Source: Acidobacteriota bacterium (GTDB lineage: Bacteria > Acidobacteriota > Thermoanaerobaculia > Multivoradales > J023). From it: 64,000 nt of DNA. This document shows, piece by piece, positions 28,401 to 35,595 of this stretch. Location of the stretch: NCBI GenBank assembly GCA_029263315.1, contig JAJCXR010000065.1, forward strand, positions 1-64,000. The letters run 5' to 3'. Under the pieces are notes generated by a model. That model was given only the letters and a program-made list of their open reading frames with translations. It was not told where the DNA came from and did not search any database. Position 1 is the stretch's first letter, and each line of letters opens with the position of its first letter. Position numbers and translations under genes: made by a program.

Positions 28401-29446
28401 AGGTCACGGGCCAAGCGGATGGTGAGCCGGACGGTGATCAGCCCTACACCATCATCTTCATGCCCTCGATCAGCTTGGACGTCAACTTCGACGGGGTAGA
28501 ACCCGACAACGTCTCGGTGCTGAATCTCGATTTCAATCCGCCGCCCCCCGGTGTGACGGTCGGTCCTGAGACCAGCGTCACGACGACGGAAGACGGCGGC
28601 TCGGCTGAAGTGCAGTTTGTTCTTCAGTCGGTACCGACGGACAACGTCACCTTGACCTTCACCAGCGGCGATCTCTCCGAGGCAACGGTGTCGCCGCAGG
28701 AGATGATCTTCAATCCGGCCAACGCCATGTTGCCTCAGACCTTGACCATCACCGGCGTCCAGGACGGCATTGCCGATGGCGACCAGTTGTTTGTCGTCGA
28801 TGCCGTGGCGACCAGCGCCGACCCTGGCTATGACGGGGTCGAGGTGCCGAATATCACGGTCACCAATATCGACAACGGTTTGCTGGGTATTTATGAATCC
28901 GCGACCATCGGGACCGTCGGTGTCGATCCGCCGCCGGGTGCCCCGGTGGCCAGTGCGCAGGTCTTCCTGGGAGCCAAGTTCGATATCGTCAGCACGGTCA
29001 CCGTCGCCAAGCTGGGAGGCCATCTGGTGGCCGACGGGGCCGACGGCTCCGTCTTCGTGGCCGTCGTGCCCCTGGCCGGCAACGGCTTTCCACCGGATAC
29101 GACCCTGGCGGACGACGCGGTGTTTGCGACGGTGCTCAATGCACCGGCGACTTCGGCGGAGGTCTCGGCCAACGCCCTCTTTGCACTGACGCCCGGAAGC
29201 TACGCCATCATGTTTGGCTCCGGTCAATTCGGAGCCACCGGCCGAGCGAAGTTGCCTGGGGGAGATGTCGATGTCGACTCGCCGGAGTACTTCTTCAGCG
29301 ACAACAGCATCCCCGCGTACTTCGACGGGGGATTCGCCAACTCGCGATTCTTCCTTATCGGGTTTGCCGGGGATCTGACGGACAATCTCTTTGTCGATGG
29401 TTTCGAGTCGGGCAATGTATCCGCCTGGTCGGCGTCGGTGCCCTGA
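25454..29446 (+). CDS. Large secreted BNR/sortilin-type propeller protein with Calx-beta-like repeats
   Basis: 1330 residues. ATG at 25454 has GGAGG 5 bases upstream. A signal peptide ends at FAHAAEN. Residues 20-150 and 420-900 contain about a dozen BNR/Asp-box blades of the type FKSTDNGGTWAE, FRSIDEGANWVP and LYASTGGLFKSTDSGATW, as in ten-bladed sortilin-like propellers. A lamin-tail-like insertion (ITLNEVDAETAG to GFAVIGN, about 190-300) interrupts them. Two sandwich repeats resembling Calx-beta follow (about 920-1035 and 1040-1140), then a further domain. The C terminus is DNLFVDGFESGNVSAWS followed by four residues. It is probably exported to the surface or medium. No catalytic residues are evident. 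Confidence 0.85.
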   Translation: MVRKHLGIVPLVIFFSGLLWTVTFAHAAENRWSSQGPFGNGVKALVVDPNDNSVVYAGIQGAGVFKTTNGGASWAATTPPPDVRVRALAIDGQDPAVLYAGTNGGGIFRSADGGASWTNFNGAGPGVLINKSVLDLIVHPDDDNVLFAATNGGGVFKGVFDPMVPEVVWDSENVGLGNLVVFDIEIPSPLVSNITLNEVDAETAGAPASESAEFIEIVGPPNTSLGSLALVFFDGAAPVFPDASDDCPDPTTSIAASNPSYAAIDLDGVVLNDDGFAVIGNVAGADLPFPSNGFLLNTTSVVALYAGDAVDFYDDSMMPPVTKEPNETALDAMVYTTGGNAEDPCLMRELGLDGADIINEAAGGDVDNDSMSRIPDAGQPYTQERWAPNDSSADTRNVPLTTILAATDLQGVYRSTEDFLGGSGGAPPPSPLIWTPINNGLTSQVVFSLGVDPVDPNLSCGLSTYSVYAGTSGQGIFKSTDPCALDQEEDWVAVNAGLPANTTVLSIAVAPVIDPSANFESAVYLGTEEGQIFKSTDNGGTWAERSNGLGGLAVEALIVEPEIYPFEDPLRPSRIYAGTLAGGIYKTHDSASNWFLSSSEVSGLIGVFVEDVEIDPTDPDHLLAATFGGGLFESLDGGQTWPNNGLTGLGQPGSSLIYTVAIDPSDPDVMYSGTDLAGGFKSTDGSATWMPMASLNATESTVFEIVIDPTVNTTLYASTGGLFKSTDSGATWVDVTTGSLVDTFVLSVSIDPTNPSRLFAATQGDGLHRSLDGGGTWTRVGLGSLTEEFIRVVAINPDSPLTVFAGTDGSGLFKSVDGGNVWVQANNGLPSGLVVLALRLDPEDSGIIYLGAEGFDGDTGGVFRSIDEGANWVPYNRGLTNFVVKDIEIAPRFLEEDPLILQSATEGGGVFDFTRIERFTIEPTTGLVTTESGGVDSFTVVLTSIPSSNVLLELTSSDPGEGTPAPSTLLFTPGTAFDPQTVQVTGQADGEPDGDQPYTIIFMPSISLDVNFDGVEPDNVSVLNLDFNPPPPGVTVGPETSVTTTEDGGSAEVQFVLQSVPTDNVTLTFTSGDLSEATVSPQEMIFNPANAMLPQTLTITGVQDGIADGDQLFVVDAVATSADPGYDGVEVPNITVTNIDNGLLGIYESATIGTVGVDPPPGAPVASAQVFLGAKFDIVSTVTVAKLGGHLVADGADGSVFVAVVPLAGNGFPPDTTLADDAVFATVLNAPATSAEVSANALFALTPGSYAIMFGSGQFGATGRAKLPGGDVDVDSPEYFFSDNSIPAYFDGGFANSRFFLIGFAGDLTDNLFVDGFESGNVSAWSASVP

Positions 29447-29485
29447 AGGCAGCTCAGCGCCTAGCTGGCAGTGACTGGAGCAGGA

Positions 29486-29518
29486 AGGGCCGGAAGCTCA
29501 CTTAGAGCTTTCGGCCCT
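29486..29518 (+). terminator. Hairpin terminator after the BNR-repeat protein
   Basis: A 14-bp stem (29486-29499 with 29505-29518, one G-U pair) with a 5-base loop lies 40 bases past the stop codon. The following GTTCCGTCC is only mildly U-rich. Confidence 0.7.
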
Positions 29519-29651
29519 GTTCCGTCCTAGACGGGGTCGCGAAGGCACCCGTATACTGAATTCGAGACTGGACAACGACCTTGGAGCCCAGACCCTGTGG
29601 AGTCTAGACCTGTCAAGTGCGAAACCCCTGGAAGCTGAGACCCGAAGCGAC

Positions 29652-30677
29652 ATGAAATACAGATTCAAGACCATCCTCCTCTGCCTCGTTCTGGCCGCCC
29701 TCCTTCTGCCTTTGGCAGGCTGTGACAGCGCCAGCAACCCCATTGCCCCCAACAACTCCATCCTGACGGTGGTGGCGAGCCCGACCAAGATCGGCCTCCG
29801 GGGCGAGTCGTCGACCATTACGGTGACCGGCTTTCGGCCCGACGGTAACCCGTTGTCGGAAGGCACCCTGGTGATCATGTCGACGGACTTGGGCACCCTT
29901 TCCGCCACCAGCCTGCGCATCGATGCCAATGGCGTTGCCACCGCGACCTTGACCGGCGATGGTCGGGAAGGTCCGGCCAGCGTCACCGCTTCGTTGGCTA
30001 CCACCTCCGGTGGCGGGGACACCGGCGGCGGCACTTCAGGCATGGCGACGGTGCAGATTGCCGAAGAGAAACCACAGTTGACGGTCTCCGCCAATCCGTC
30101 GACCATTCCAGTTCTGTCGACTTCGACCATCACCGTCCTGGCCAGAGACGACGACGGCTTTTTCCTGGGAGCCGGGGAACGGATCATATTGACCTCGGAT
30201 TTGGGATCGGTGCCTTCCGAGGTCCAGACCGATAGCAGCGGTCGAGCCACTTTCAAGTTTCGCGCCGGTGAAGAAGGCGGTACCGGCCGGGTGACGGCGT
30301 TTCTAGGCAACAGCGACGAAGCGACGGTGGATATCACCATTCGCCAGGCGGTGGGTGGCTTGACCTTGACGGCCAGCCCATCATCGATCACCCGGAATGA
30401 CACCGGCGTGAGCATCAACCTCGAAGCTTTTGTGACCACTGCTCAAGGCAATCCTCAGCCCTCGGTCAACGTGACCTTCGAAGCTGACCGGGGTACCTTG
30501 AATCCGGCGACGGATCTGACGGACAACAATGGCCTTGCCAGCGTTACGCTACAAGTGACGGCCGAGGATGTCTGCGATATCACGAGCTTCATGGTCAATG
30601 CGACGGCGATCAGCGAAGGTGAGCCCTTCGATGATCCCAAAACGATCATCGTGCAGGGCCCTCCTCCCGGGTGCTGA
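29652..30677 (+). CDS. Ig-like (invasin/Big_1-type) surface lipoprotein
   Basis: 341 residues with a lipoprotein signal ending in LPLAGC. Three successive bacterial Ig-like domains of about 95 residues each contain the family pattern of an opening strand (LTVVASPTKI, LTVSANPSTI, LTLTASPSSI), a V-x-V-T strand, a DLGTL/DLGSV/DRGTL turn and a closing D-x-x-G-x-A segment (DANGVATATL, DSSGRATFKF, DNNGLASVTL). Such repeats make rod-like stalks in adhesins and intimins. It has its own terminator upstream and downstream, so it is transcribed separately from the BNR gene. Confidence 0.85.
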   Translation: MKYRFKTILLCLVLAALLLPLAGCDSASNPIAPNNSILTVVASPTKIGLRGESSTITVTGFRPDGNPLSEGTLVIMSTDLGTLSATSLRIDANGVATATLTGDGREGPASVTASLATTSGGGDTGGGTSGMATVQIAEEKPQLTVSANPSTIPVLSTSTITVLARDDDGFFLGAGERIILTSDLGSVPSEVQTDSSGRATFKFRAGEEGGTGRVTAFLGNSDEATVDITIRQAVGGLTLTASPSSITRNDTGVSINLEAFVTTAQGNPQPSVNVTFEADRGTLNPATDLTDNNGLASVTLQVTAEDVCDITSFMVNATAISEGEPFDDPKTIIVQGPPPGC

Positions 30678-30728
30678 GCTCAATTCAGTTCCTCCTCCGG
30701 TCGCTGCTATAAGGCACCGAAATCTGCT

Positions 30729-30752
30729 AAACGCCCCTATCTTGGGGCGTTT
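30729..30752 (+). terminator. Rho-independent terminator after the Ig-like lipoprotein
   Basis: AAACGCCCC (30729-30737) pairs perfectly with GGGGCGTTT (30744-30752), a 9-bp stem with a 6-base loop, followed by TGGCTTTT. Confidence 0.88.
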
Positions 30753-30775
30753 TGGCTTTTGGTGTAAGCTGCGGT

Positions 30776-30784
30776 TGGTATAAT
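30776..30784 (+). promoter_or_regulatory. Extended -10 promoter for the TPR/Roadblock/acc run
   Basis: TGGTATAAT is a perfect extended -10 element (TGnTATAAT). No good -35 is needed or seen. It lies 142 bases before the TPR gene start and directly after a terminator. Confidence 0.6.
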
Positions 30785-30925
30785 GAAGCCGCCTACTGTC
30801 CACCTCCGTGCCAGGCCCGCAATCGTCCGGAATTGATGCCAAGGCGTTGCACGGCCGTCGGGTGATGCGTCCGGCGCGACCCGCTTTTCCTATGACCTCG
30901 ACAGGTCACGACCGCGACTCCCCAT

Positions 30926-32635
30926 ATGTCAGACACTCAACATCCCAACTATCGCCTGCAAGATCTCCAGCGACGCTGGGAGCAAGATCCCAGCTCGCGG
31001 GTCTACCAGCAACTGGCGGACGAGTATCGTAAGGCCGGGCAATTGGTGGAGGCGGCGGTGGTGCTCGAGGATGGTCTGGGACGCCGACCCAATGACATCG
31101 CGGGCCGGGTCGCCTTGGGGCGCTGTCGTCTCGAGCTCGGCCAGGTTCCCGAGGCCGTCGAAGTGCTTCAGAATGTCATAACTCGGGATGCTGCCCATCA
31201 CGTGGCCAACAAGTTGTTGCTGGACGCCTATTTAAAGGCCGGTGATCTGATACAAGCCCGGGAGCGCCTCACCATCTACCGCTTGATCAACGATGGGGAC
31301 CCGGAGATCGAAGAGCTCGGGCGGCGCTTGCAGCAGCTCGAGAATAGCTCGGTCGGGCCGCCTGCCGACGATCTACCCTCGTCTACGACGGCTCCGCCAG
31401 CAGCGCGGTCGGATGCCGAGGTCGCCGTTTCCGAAGCCGAGCCGTCTGGCCTCGAATCATTGGCTGCCGGGTCTTTGGCCGCCGATCCGGAGGACGAGGA
31501 CGTCGTGGCCGGTGTAGCGGCGCCGGTGGTGAAAGAATCTTCGCAGGCCGTTGTCACGAATCGCCCACAGGAGTTTTTGAAGATGCCAAACCATGCTCCG
31601 GATCCCAAGGTCAACGATGTATTTGACTTCGGGCACCAGGCACCTCCAACGGACAGCTTCGCCTCGCTTTGGGCTGACCTGGAAAAAATCGTGCCGTCGA
31701 TCGCTGCGGAGGCTGGGCCGTCGGATGTTACTGACCTAGAGATCGAGACCGCCGAGAATATCGTGACGACCTCTGCGGCTCCGCAGGACGCTGCATCGGC
31801 GGCGGAGAGTGGAGCGCCGGTGCCTTCGCTGTCGGAAGAACCCTTCGGCGATTTGGTCAGCTCTCCGTTGGCTCCTCCAGGAGACTCCGAGCAGGGGGAT
31901 GTGTGGCAGCACCTCGCCCAATCACTGCCCGTGGCCGAGGAACCTGGGCGCGGCCCAGACGATGGCGCCTCGGCCGGTGAGGGGGTCCAGGCGGCGGCGG
32001 AACCCGAGGCAGCGGATCCAGACACGGAAACGGTAAGCCTGCGATCCGAGGCCGAGCCGGCCGCCATGCCGACGGCGGCAGAACCGGGGATGGCAGAGGA
32101 CCATGCCGAGGATTTCCTGAACGCTCCGACGATGCCCATCCCACCCTCGCCCGCTCTGGCCGAGCCTCCGGCTTCGGTGGACGACGTAGACGACGCGGCG
32201 GTCACCGAAGAGAGCAGCGCGGACCACATCGAGGAGCTGGTCGCCCGCCACGGCGATGCCTCTGGGGGCGTCGATGTCGCGGAGGATGCGGCAGGGGATA
32301 GCATCGAGGAGCTCGGGGTTGAAGCATCTTCCGCCGATGAGGACGCTGCTCCTACCGTCACCCTCGGAAGCCTGTATCTCAAACAGGGTCACCGGGAAGA
32401 AGCGGCCGGCATTTTCGAAGAGATCCTACGCAAGGAGCCTGGCCATCAAGCGGCCTTGGCAGGTTTGAATCTGGCCCGCAAGCCCGAGAGCTCGGGATTG
32501 TCCGCCATGGATTTGCTCGCAGATCGTTCGTTGAGCGGGACGATTCCTGCGGCCGTTACGGCCCAAAAGATCCTCGTTCTCAACAACTACCTCCAACATC
32601 TGAAAGCACGTAGCAAAGAGAACCATGTTCACTGA
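30926..32635 (+). CDS. TPR protein with long acidic linker
   Basis: 569 residues. Three tetratricopeptide-type helix pairs occupy residues 5-130 (VYQQLADEYRKAGQLVEAA, GRVALGRCRLELGQVPEAVEVL, LLLDAYLKAGDLIQARERL). Residues 140-465 are disordered and rich in Ala, Glu, Asp, Pro and Ser. A last TPR (TLGSLYLKQGHREEAAGIFEEIL) sits near 475-510, and a short helical tail (LVLNNYLQHLKARSKENH) ends the protein. It has no signal peptide. It overlaps the Roadblock gene by 11 bases, so the two products probably work together as scaffold and GTPase regulator-like module. Confidence 0.8.
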   Translation: MSDTQHPNYRLQDLQRRWEQDPSSRVYQQLADEYRKAGQLVEAAVVLEDGLGRRPNDIAGRVALGRCRLELGQVPEAVEVLQNVITRDAAHHVANKLLLDAYLKAGDLIQARERLTIYRLINDGDPEIEELGRRLQQLENSSVGPPADDLPSSTTAPPAARSDAEVAVSEAEPSGLESLAAGSLAADPEDEDVVAGVAAPVVKESSQAVVTNRPQEFLKMPNHAPDPKVNDVFDFGHQAPPTDSFASLWADLEKIVPSIAAEAGPSDVTDLEIETAENIVTTSAAPQDAASAAESGAPVPSLSEEPFGDLVSSPLAPPGDSEQGDVWQHLAQSLPVAEEPGRGPDDGASAGEGVQAAAEPEAADPDTETVSLRSEAEPAAMPTAAEPGMAEDHAEDFLNAPTMPIPPSPALAEPPASVDDVDDAAVTEESSADHIEELVARHGDASGGVDVAEDAAGDSIEELGVEASSADEDAAPTVTLGSLYLKQGHREEAAGIFEEILRKEPGHQAALAGLNLARKPESSGLSAMDLLADRSLSGTIPAAVTAQKILVLNNYLQHLKARSKENHVH

Positions 32636-32978
32636 GCGATTACAGCAAGTCAAAGACCGCATCGCAGGGGCCAGATCCATTTCATTGGTAGCCAAGGACG
32701 GCATCCCGGTCGAGTCCGTGGGCGAGAGTCTCCTCGATCTAGAAATGCTGGCCGCCGAGCTCATGTCTCAGGTTCGGGCCGTGTCGCAGAACCATCAAGA
32801 AATCTCCGTCGGCAAGGTGCGGCAGTTCGCCGTCTCCACAGACCGCTTCACCCTGATGGTGGGCTCGCTGACCCCCGAGTATTTCCTGATGATGGTCCTG
32901 GGTACCGATGCCAACTACGGGCGGGCGCGTTTCGAGCTCCGCCGTGCCGTTTCCATTTTTGAAGAAGACCTCATCTGA
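32625..32978 (+). CDS. Roadblock/LC7 domain protein
   Basis: 117 residues, a single Roadblock/LC7 (profilin-like alpha/beta) domain: RIAGARSISLVAKDGIPVES opens the first strands, LLDLEMLAAELM is the central helix, and RQFAVSTDRFTLMVGSLTPEYFLMMVL forms the middle strands. Bacterial members such as MglB are GAPs or co-regulators of small Ras-like GTPases that control cell polarity and pilus motility. No mglA-like GTPase is seen in this window. The start overlaps the TPR gene. The nearby pilus genes make a motility link plausible but unproven. Confidence 0.8.
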   Translation: MFTERLQQVKDRIAGARSISLVAKDGIPVESVGESLLDLEMLAAELMSQVRAVSQNHQEISVGKVRQFAVSTDRFTLMVGSLTPEYFLMMVLGTDANYGRARFELRRAVSIFEEDLI

Positions 32979-33068
32979 GCGAGCTGGATGACGGTTCTCT
33001 GACCCTCGGATAGCCAAGGGTCAGGACGAAGTTTTTGATAACTCCACTGTGGAAGAAGGGTTCCTACT

Positions 33069-33578
33069 GTGTTGACATTTGAGCAGATCAAAGAGTTGAT
33101 TGAGCTGGTTGCCAAGCATCGCTTGAGCGGCATGGAGCTGGAGCGCTCTGGTTTTCGTCTCAAGGTAGAGGGCGAGCCGCGACCTGCGGCGCCGGTGCAG
33201 ACGCTTGTCAGTGCTCCCGAGGGAGCCGCCGGGCCGGCTCCGACGTTGGTGGCTGCGAGTCCTGCCGCCGCTCCAGAGCCCGCGGCCGGAGCGCCCAATA
33301 GTGGCGGTACAGCCGCCGCAGACGCCATCCCCGACAACGCGTACATTCTCAATTCTCCCATCGTCGGAACTTTCTACCGTAAGCCCAACCCGGATTCCCC
33401 TCCCTTTACGGAAGTCGGAAGCAAGATTGAGTCGGGCGAAGTTCTGTGCATCATCGAAGCGATGAAGCTGATGAATGAGATCGACAGCGATGTCGATGGT
33501 GAGATCATCAAGATCTATCCCGAAGATGCTCAAGCGGTCGAGTTTGGCGAGCCTCTCTTCGCCATCTTGCCGCGCTGA
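33069..33578 (+). CDS. accB: Acetyl-CoA carboxylase biotin carboxyl carrier protein
   Basis: 169 residues from GTG at 33069 (GAAGAAGG 8 bases upstream). The N terminus LTFEQIKELIELVAKHRLSGMELERSGFRLKV is the AccB subunit-binding region, a Pro/Ala linker follows (residues 38-85), and the biotinyl domain ends the protein with the biotinylation motif EAMKLMNEI, whose Lys accepts biotin. The PTVGTFYR-type segment SPIVGTFYRKP is also present. It is followed by accC after 7 bases. Confidence 0.97.
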   Translation: MLTFEQIKELIELVAKHRLSGMELERSGFRLKVEGEPRPAAPVQTLVSAPEGAAGPAPTLVAASPAAAPEPAAGAPNSGGTAAADAIPDNAYILNSPIVGTFYRKPNPDSPPFTEVGSKIESGEVLCIIEAMKLMNEIDSDVDGEIIKIYPEDAQAVEFGEPLFAILPR

Positions 33579-33585
33579 GATCGAC

Positions 33586-34947
33586 ATGTTCAAGAAGGTA
33601 TTGATCGCCAATCGAGGTGAGATCGCCCTGAGGATCATTCAGGCCTGTCGCGAGCTCGATATCCGAACGGTCGCAGTCCACAGCACAGCAGATCGCGACA
33701 GCTTGCACGTCAGTTATGCGGATGAGGGCATCTGCATTGGACCGCCGTCTTCCCTGGAGAGCTATCTCAAAATCGGCCGCGTCATCGCGGCGGCGGAGAT
33801 CAGCGGTGCCGACGCAGTGCATCCCGGATACGGATTTCTGGCCGAGAATGCCCACTTCGCTGAAGTCTTGGAGGAATGCGGCATCGGTTGGATCGGGCCG
33901 CGTCCCGAGACCATCCGCTCCATGGGGGACAAGGCGAACGCCCGGCGGGTCGCCATCGAGGCTGGGGTTCCGGTGCTACCCGGCAGCAAAGATCCCTTGG
34001 CCAGCGTCCATGAGGTCGTCGGCTTGGCGGCGGAGATCGGTTACCCGGTCATCCTCAAGGCTTCGGCCGGAGGTGGCGGACGAGGTATGCGCATCGTCGA
34101 GAACCCCGACGAGATCGCCTCGCAGTTTTCCACCGCCAGTGAAGAGGCGGAACGCGCCTTCGGTGACGGTTCCATGTACCTCGAGAAGTACTTGCGCAGT
34201 CCTCGACATGTCGAGTTCCAGATCTTCGGTGATCATCACGGCAACGTGATTCATCTGGGTGAGCGGGAATGCTCTATCCAGCGACGCCACCAGAAGCTTT
34301 TGGAGGAGTCGCCCTCGGTGGCCCTCGACGAGGAGTTGCGCAATCGCATGGGGGACGCTGCTGTCGCTCTGGCCAAGGCGGTCGACTATCGCAATGCCGG
34401 AACCATCGAGTTTCTGCTGGACGACGACGGCAGCTTCTATTTCATGGAGATGAATACCCGGATCCAGGTCGAGCACCCGGTCACCGAAGAGGTGATGGGT
34501 GTGGATCTGGTGAAAGAGCAGCTGCGTGTGGCGTCGGGGCACAAGCTCTCGTTTCGCAGTGGCCTGCGACCCCGTGGGCATGTCATCGAATTTCGCATCA
34601 ATGCCGAGCATCCGGAGACCTTCAGGCCCTCGCCGGGCAAGATGACGACACTCCATTTGCCGGGCGGACCCGGTGTGCGCATCGATACCCATGCCTACGA
34701 GGAGTATGTGATTCCTCCCTTTTACGACTCGATGATCGCCAAGTTGATCGTCCGCGGAGCCAACCGCGAGGAGGCGATTGCCAGGGGGCGTCGGGCCCTC
34801 GATCTCTTTGTCGTCGAAGGCATTCACACCACCGTCGACCTGCACAAGAAGATCCTGCAGGATGAACCGTTCCAGCGAGGCGATTTCTCGACCCGTTTCA
34901 TGGAAGATTTTGTCAAACGGCAAGCCGAAGCCAACAAGCGTTCCTGA
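33586..34947 (+). CDS. accC: Acetyl-CoA carboxylase biotin carboxylase subunit
   Basis: 453 residues, the normal length for AccC. MFKKVLIANRGEIALRI opens the pre-ATP-grasp domain; the glycine-rich ATP loop KASAGGGGRGMRI, the ATP-grasp acid residues and the MEMNTRIQVEHPVTE segment with catalytic Arg and Glu are all intact. It carboxylates the biotin of AccB using ATP and bicarbonate, the first half-reaction of malonyl-CoA synthesis. The carboxyltransferase genes accA and accD are not in the window. ThiE starts on the very next base. Confidence 0.98.
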   Translation: MFKKVLIANRGEIALRIIQACRELDIRTVAVHSTADRDSLHVSYADEGICIGPPSSLESYLKIGRVIAAAEISGADAVHPGYGFLAENAHFAEVLEECGIGWIGPRPETIRSMGDKANARRVAIEAGVPVLPGSKDPLASVHEVVGLAAEIGYPVILKASAGGGGRGMRIVENPDEIASQFSTASEEAERAFGDGSMYLEKYLRSPRHVEFQIFGDHHGNVIHLGERECSIQRRHQKLLEESPSVALDEELRNRMGDAAVALAKAVDYRNAGTIEFLLDDDGSFYFMEMNTRIQVEHPVTEEVMGVDLVKEQLRVASGHKLSFRSGLRPRGHVIEFRINAEHPETFRPSPGKMTTLHLPGGPGVRIDTHAYEEYVIPPFYDSMIAKLIVRGANREEAIARGRRALDLFVVEGIHTTVDLHKKILQDEPFQRGDFSTRFMEDFVKRQAEANKRS

Positions 34948-35595
34948 ATGGCCAAGGTGACGGTCCCTGCGGTTTCGATCTATCCCATCGCTGATGCCGA
35001 TAGTCTGGGGCTACCGAATCTGCCGGCGGCCGTCGAGGCTCTAGCGACGGCCGGAGCGGGATGGATTCAAGTGCGCATCAAGCAAGCGAGTGATCGCCAA
35101 CGTTGGGAGACCCTGGAAAGCTGCTGCCGACGTCTAGAAGGTAGCAGGTCAGGGTTGTGGATCGATGATCGGGTCGATCTGGCGACATCCCTGCCGTGTG
35201 TCGGAGTGCATTTGGGGCAGCTAGATCTCCCCGTCGGCGCCGCACGACGGGTTCTACCCAGGGAAAAATGGGTGGGTCGCTCATGCCACGATCTGGCTCA
35301 GCTGGCGGCGGCGGCGGAGGATGATGAGGTCGATGTCGTGGCCCTCGGCCCGATCTACCGAACCCGCAGCAAGGCGAATGCCGATCCCGAGATCGGGCTC
35401 GATGTCCTGAGCCGAGCCCGTCGTGTGACCCGCAAGCCGCTGGTGGCCATCGGTGGCATTGGGCATCGCCAGGTGGCGGAGGTCTTGGCGACGGGTGTCG
35501 ATCAAGTGGCGGTCATCGGCGCCTTGGGAAGTGATGTGATGCGGGTTGAGGCCGAGTTTGGTCGCCTGCTGAAGGCATGCGAGGAGGCGCAATGA
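34948..35595 (+). CDS. thiE: Thiamine phosphate synthase (ThiE/TenI family)
   Basis: 215 residues forming a TIM barrel. Family motifs are AGAGWIQVRIK (strand 2 with the pyrophosphate-binding Arg/Lys), LWIDDRVDLA, GVHLGQLDLP, the GRSCHD loop, VVALGPIYRTRSK and the final phosphate-binding LVAIGGIG with AVIGAL. ThiE couples HMP-PP and HET-P to thiamine phosphate. The GRSCH loop departs from the common GxSxH only mildly. No other thi gene is present, and TenI-type isomerases of similar sequence cannot be ruled out. It begins immediately after the accC stop and overlaps the transporter start as ATGA. Confidence 0.85.
   Translation: MAKVTVPAVSIYPIADADSLGLPNLPAAVEALATAGAGWIQVRIKQASDRQRWETLESCCRRLEGSRSGLWIDDRVDLATSLPCVGVHLGQLDLPVGAARRVLPREKWVGRSCHDLAQLAAAAEDDEVDVVALGPIYRTRSKANADPEIGLDVLSRARRVTRKPLVAIGGIGHRQVAEVLATGVDQVAVIGALGSDVMRVEAEFGRLLKACEEAQ

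Noticed and set aside
27605..29227. Minus-strand open frame (540 codons) opposite the BNR protein
   Set aside because: Arg/Asp/Gly-rich shadow of the repeat-containing gene with no motifs.
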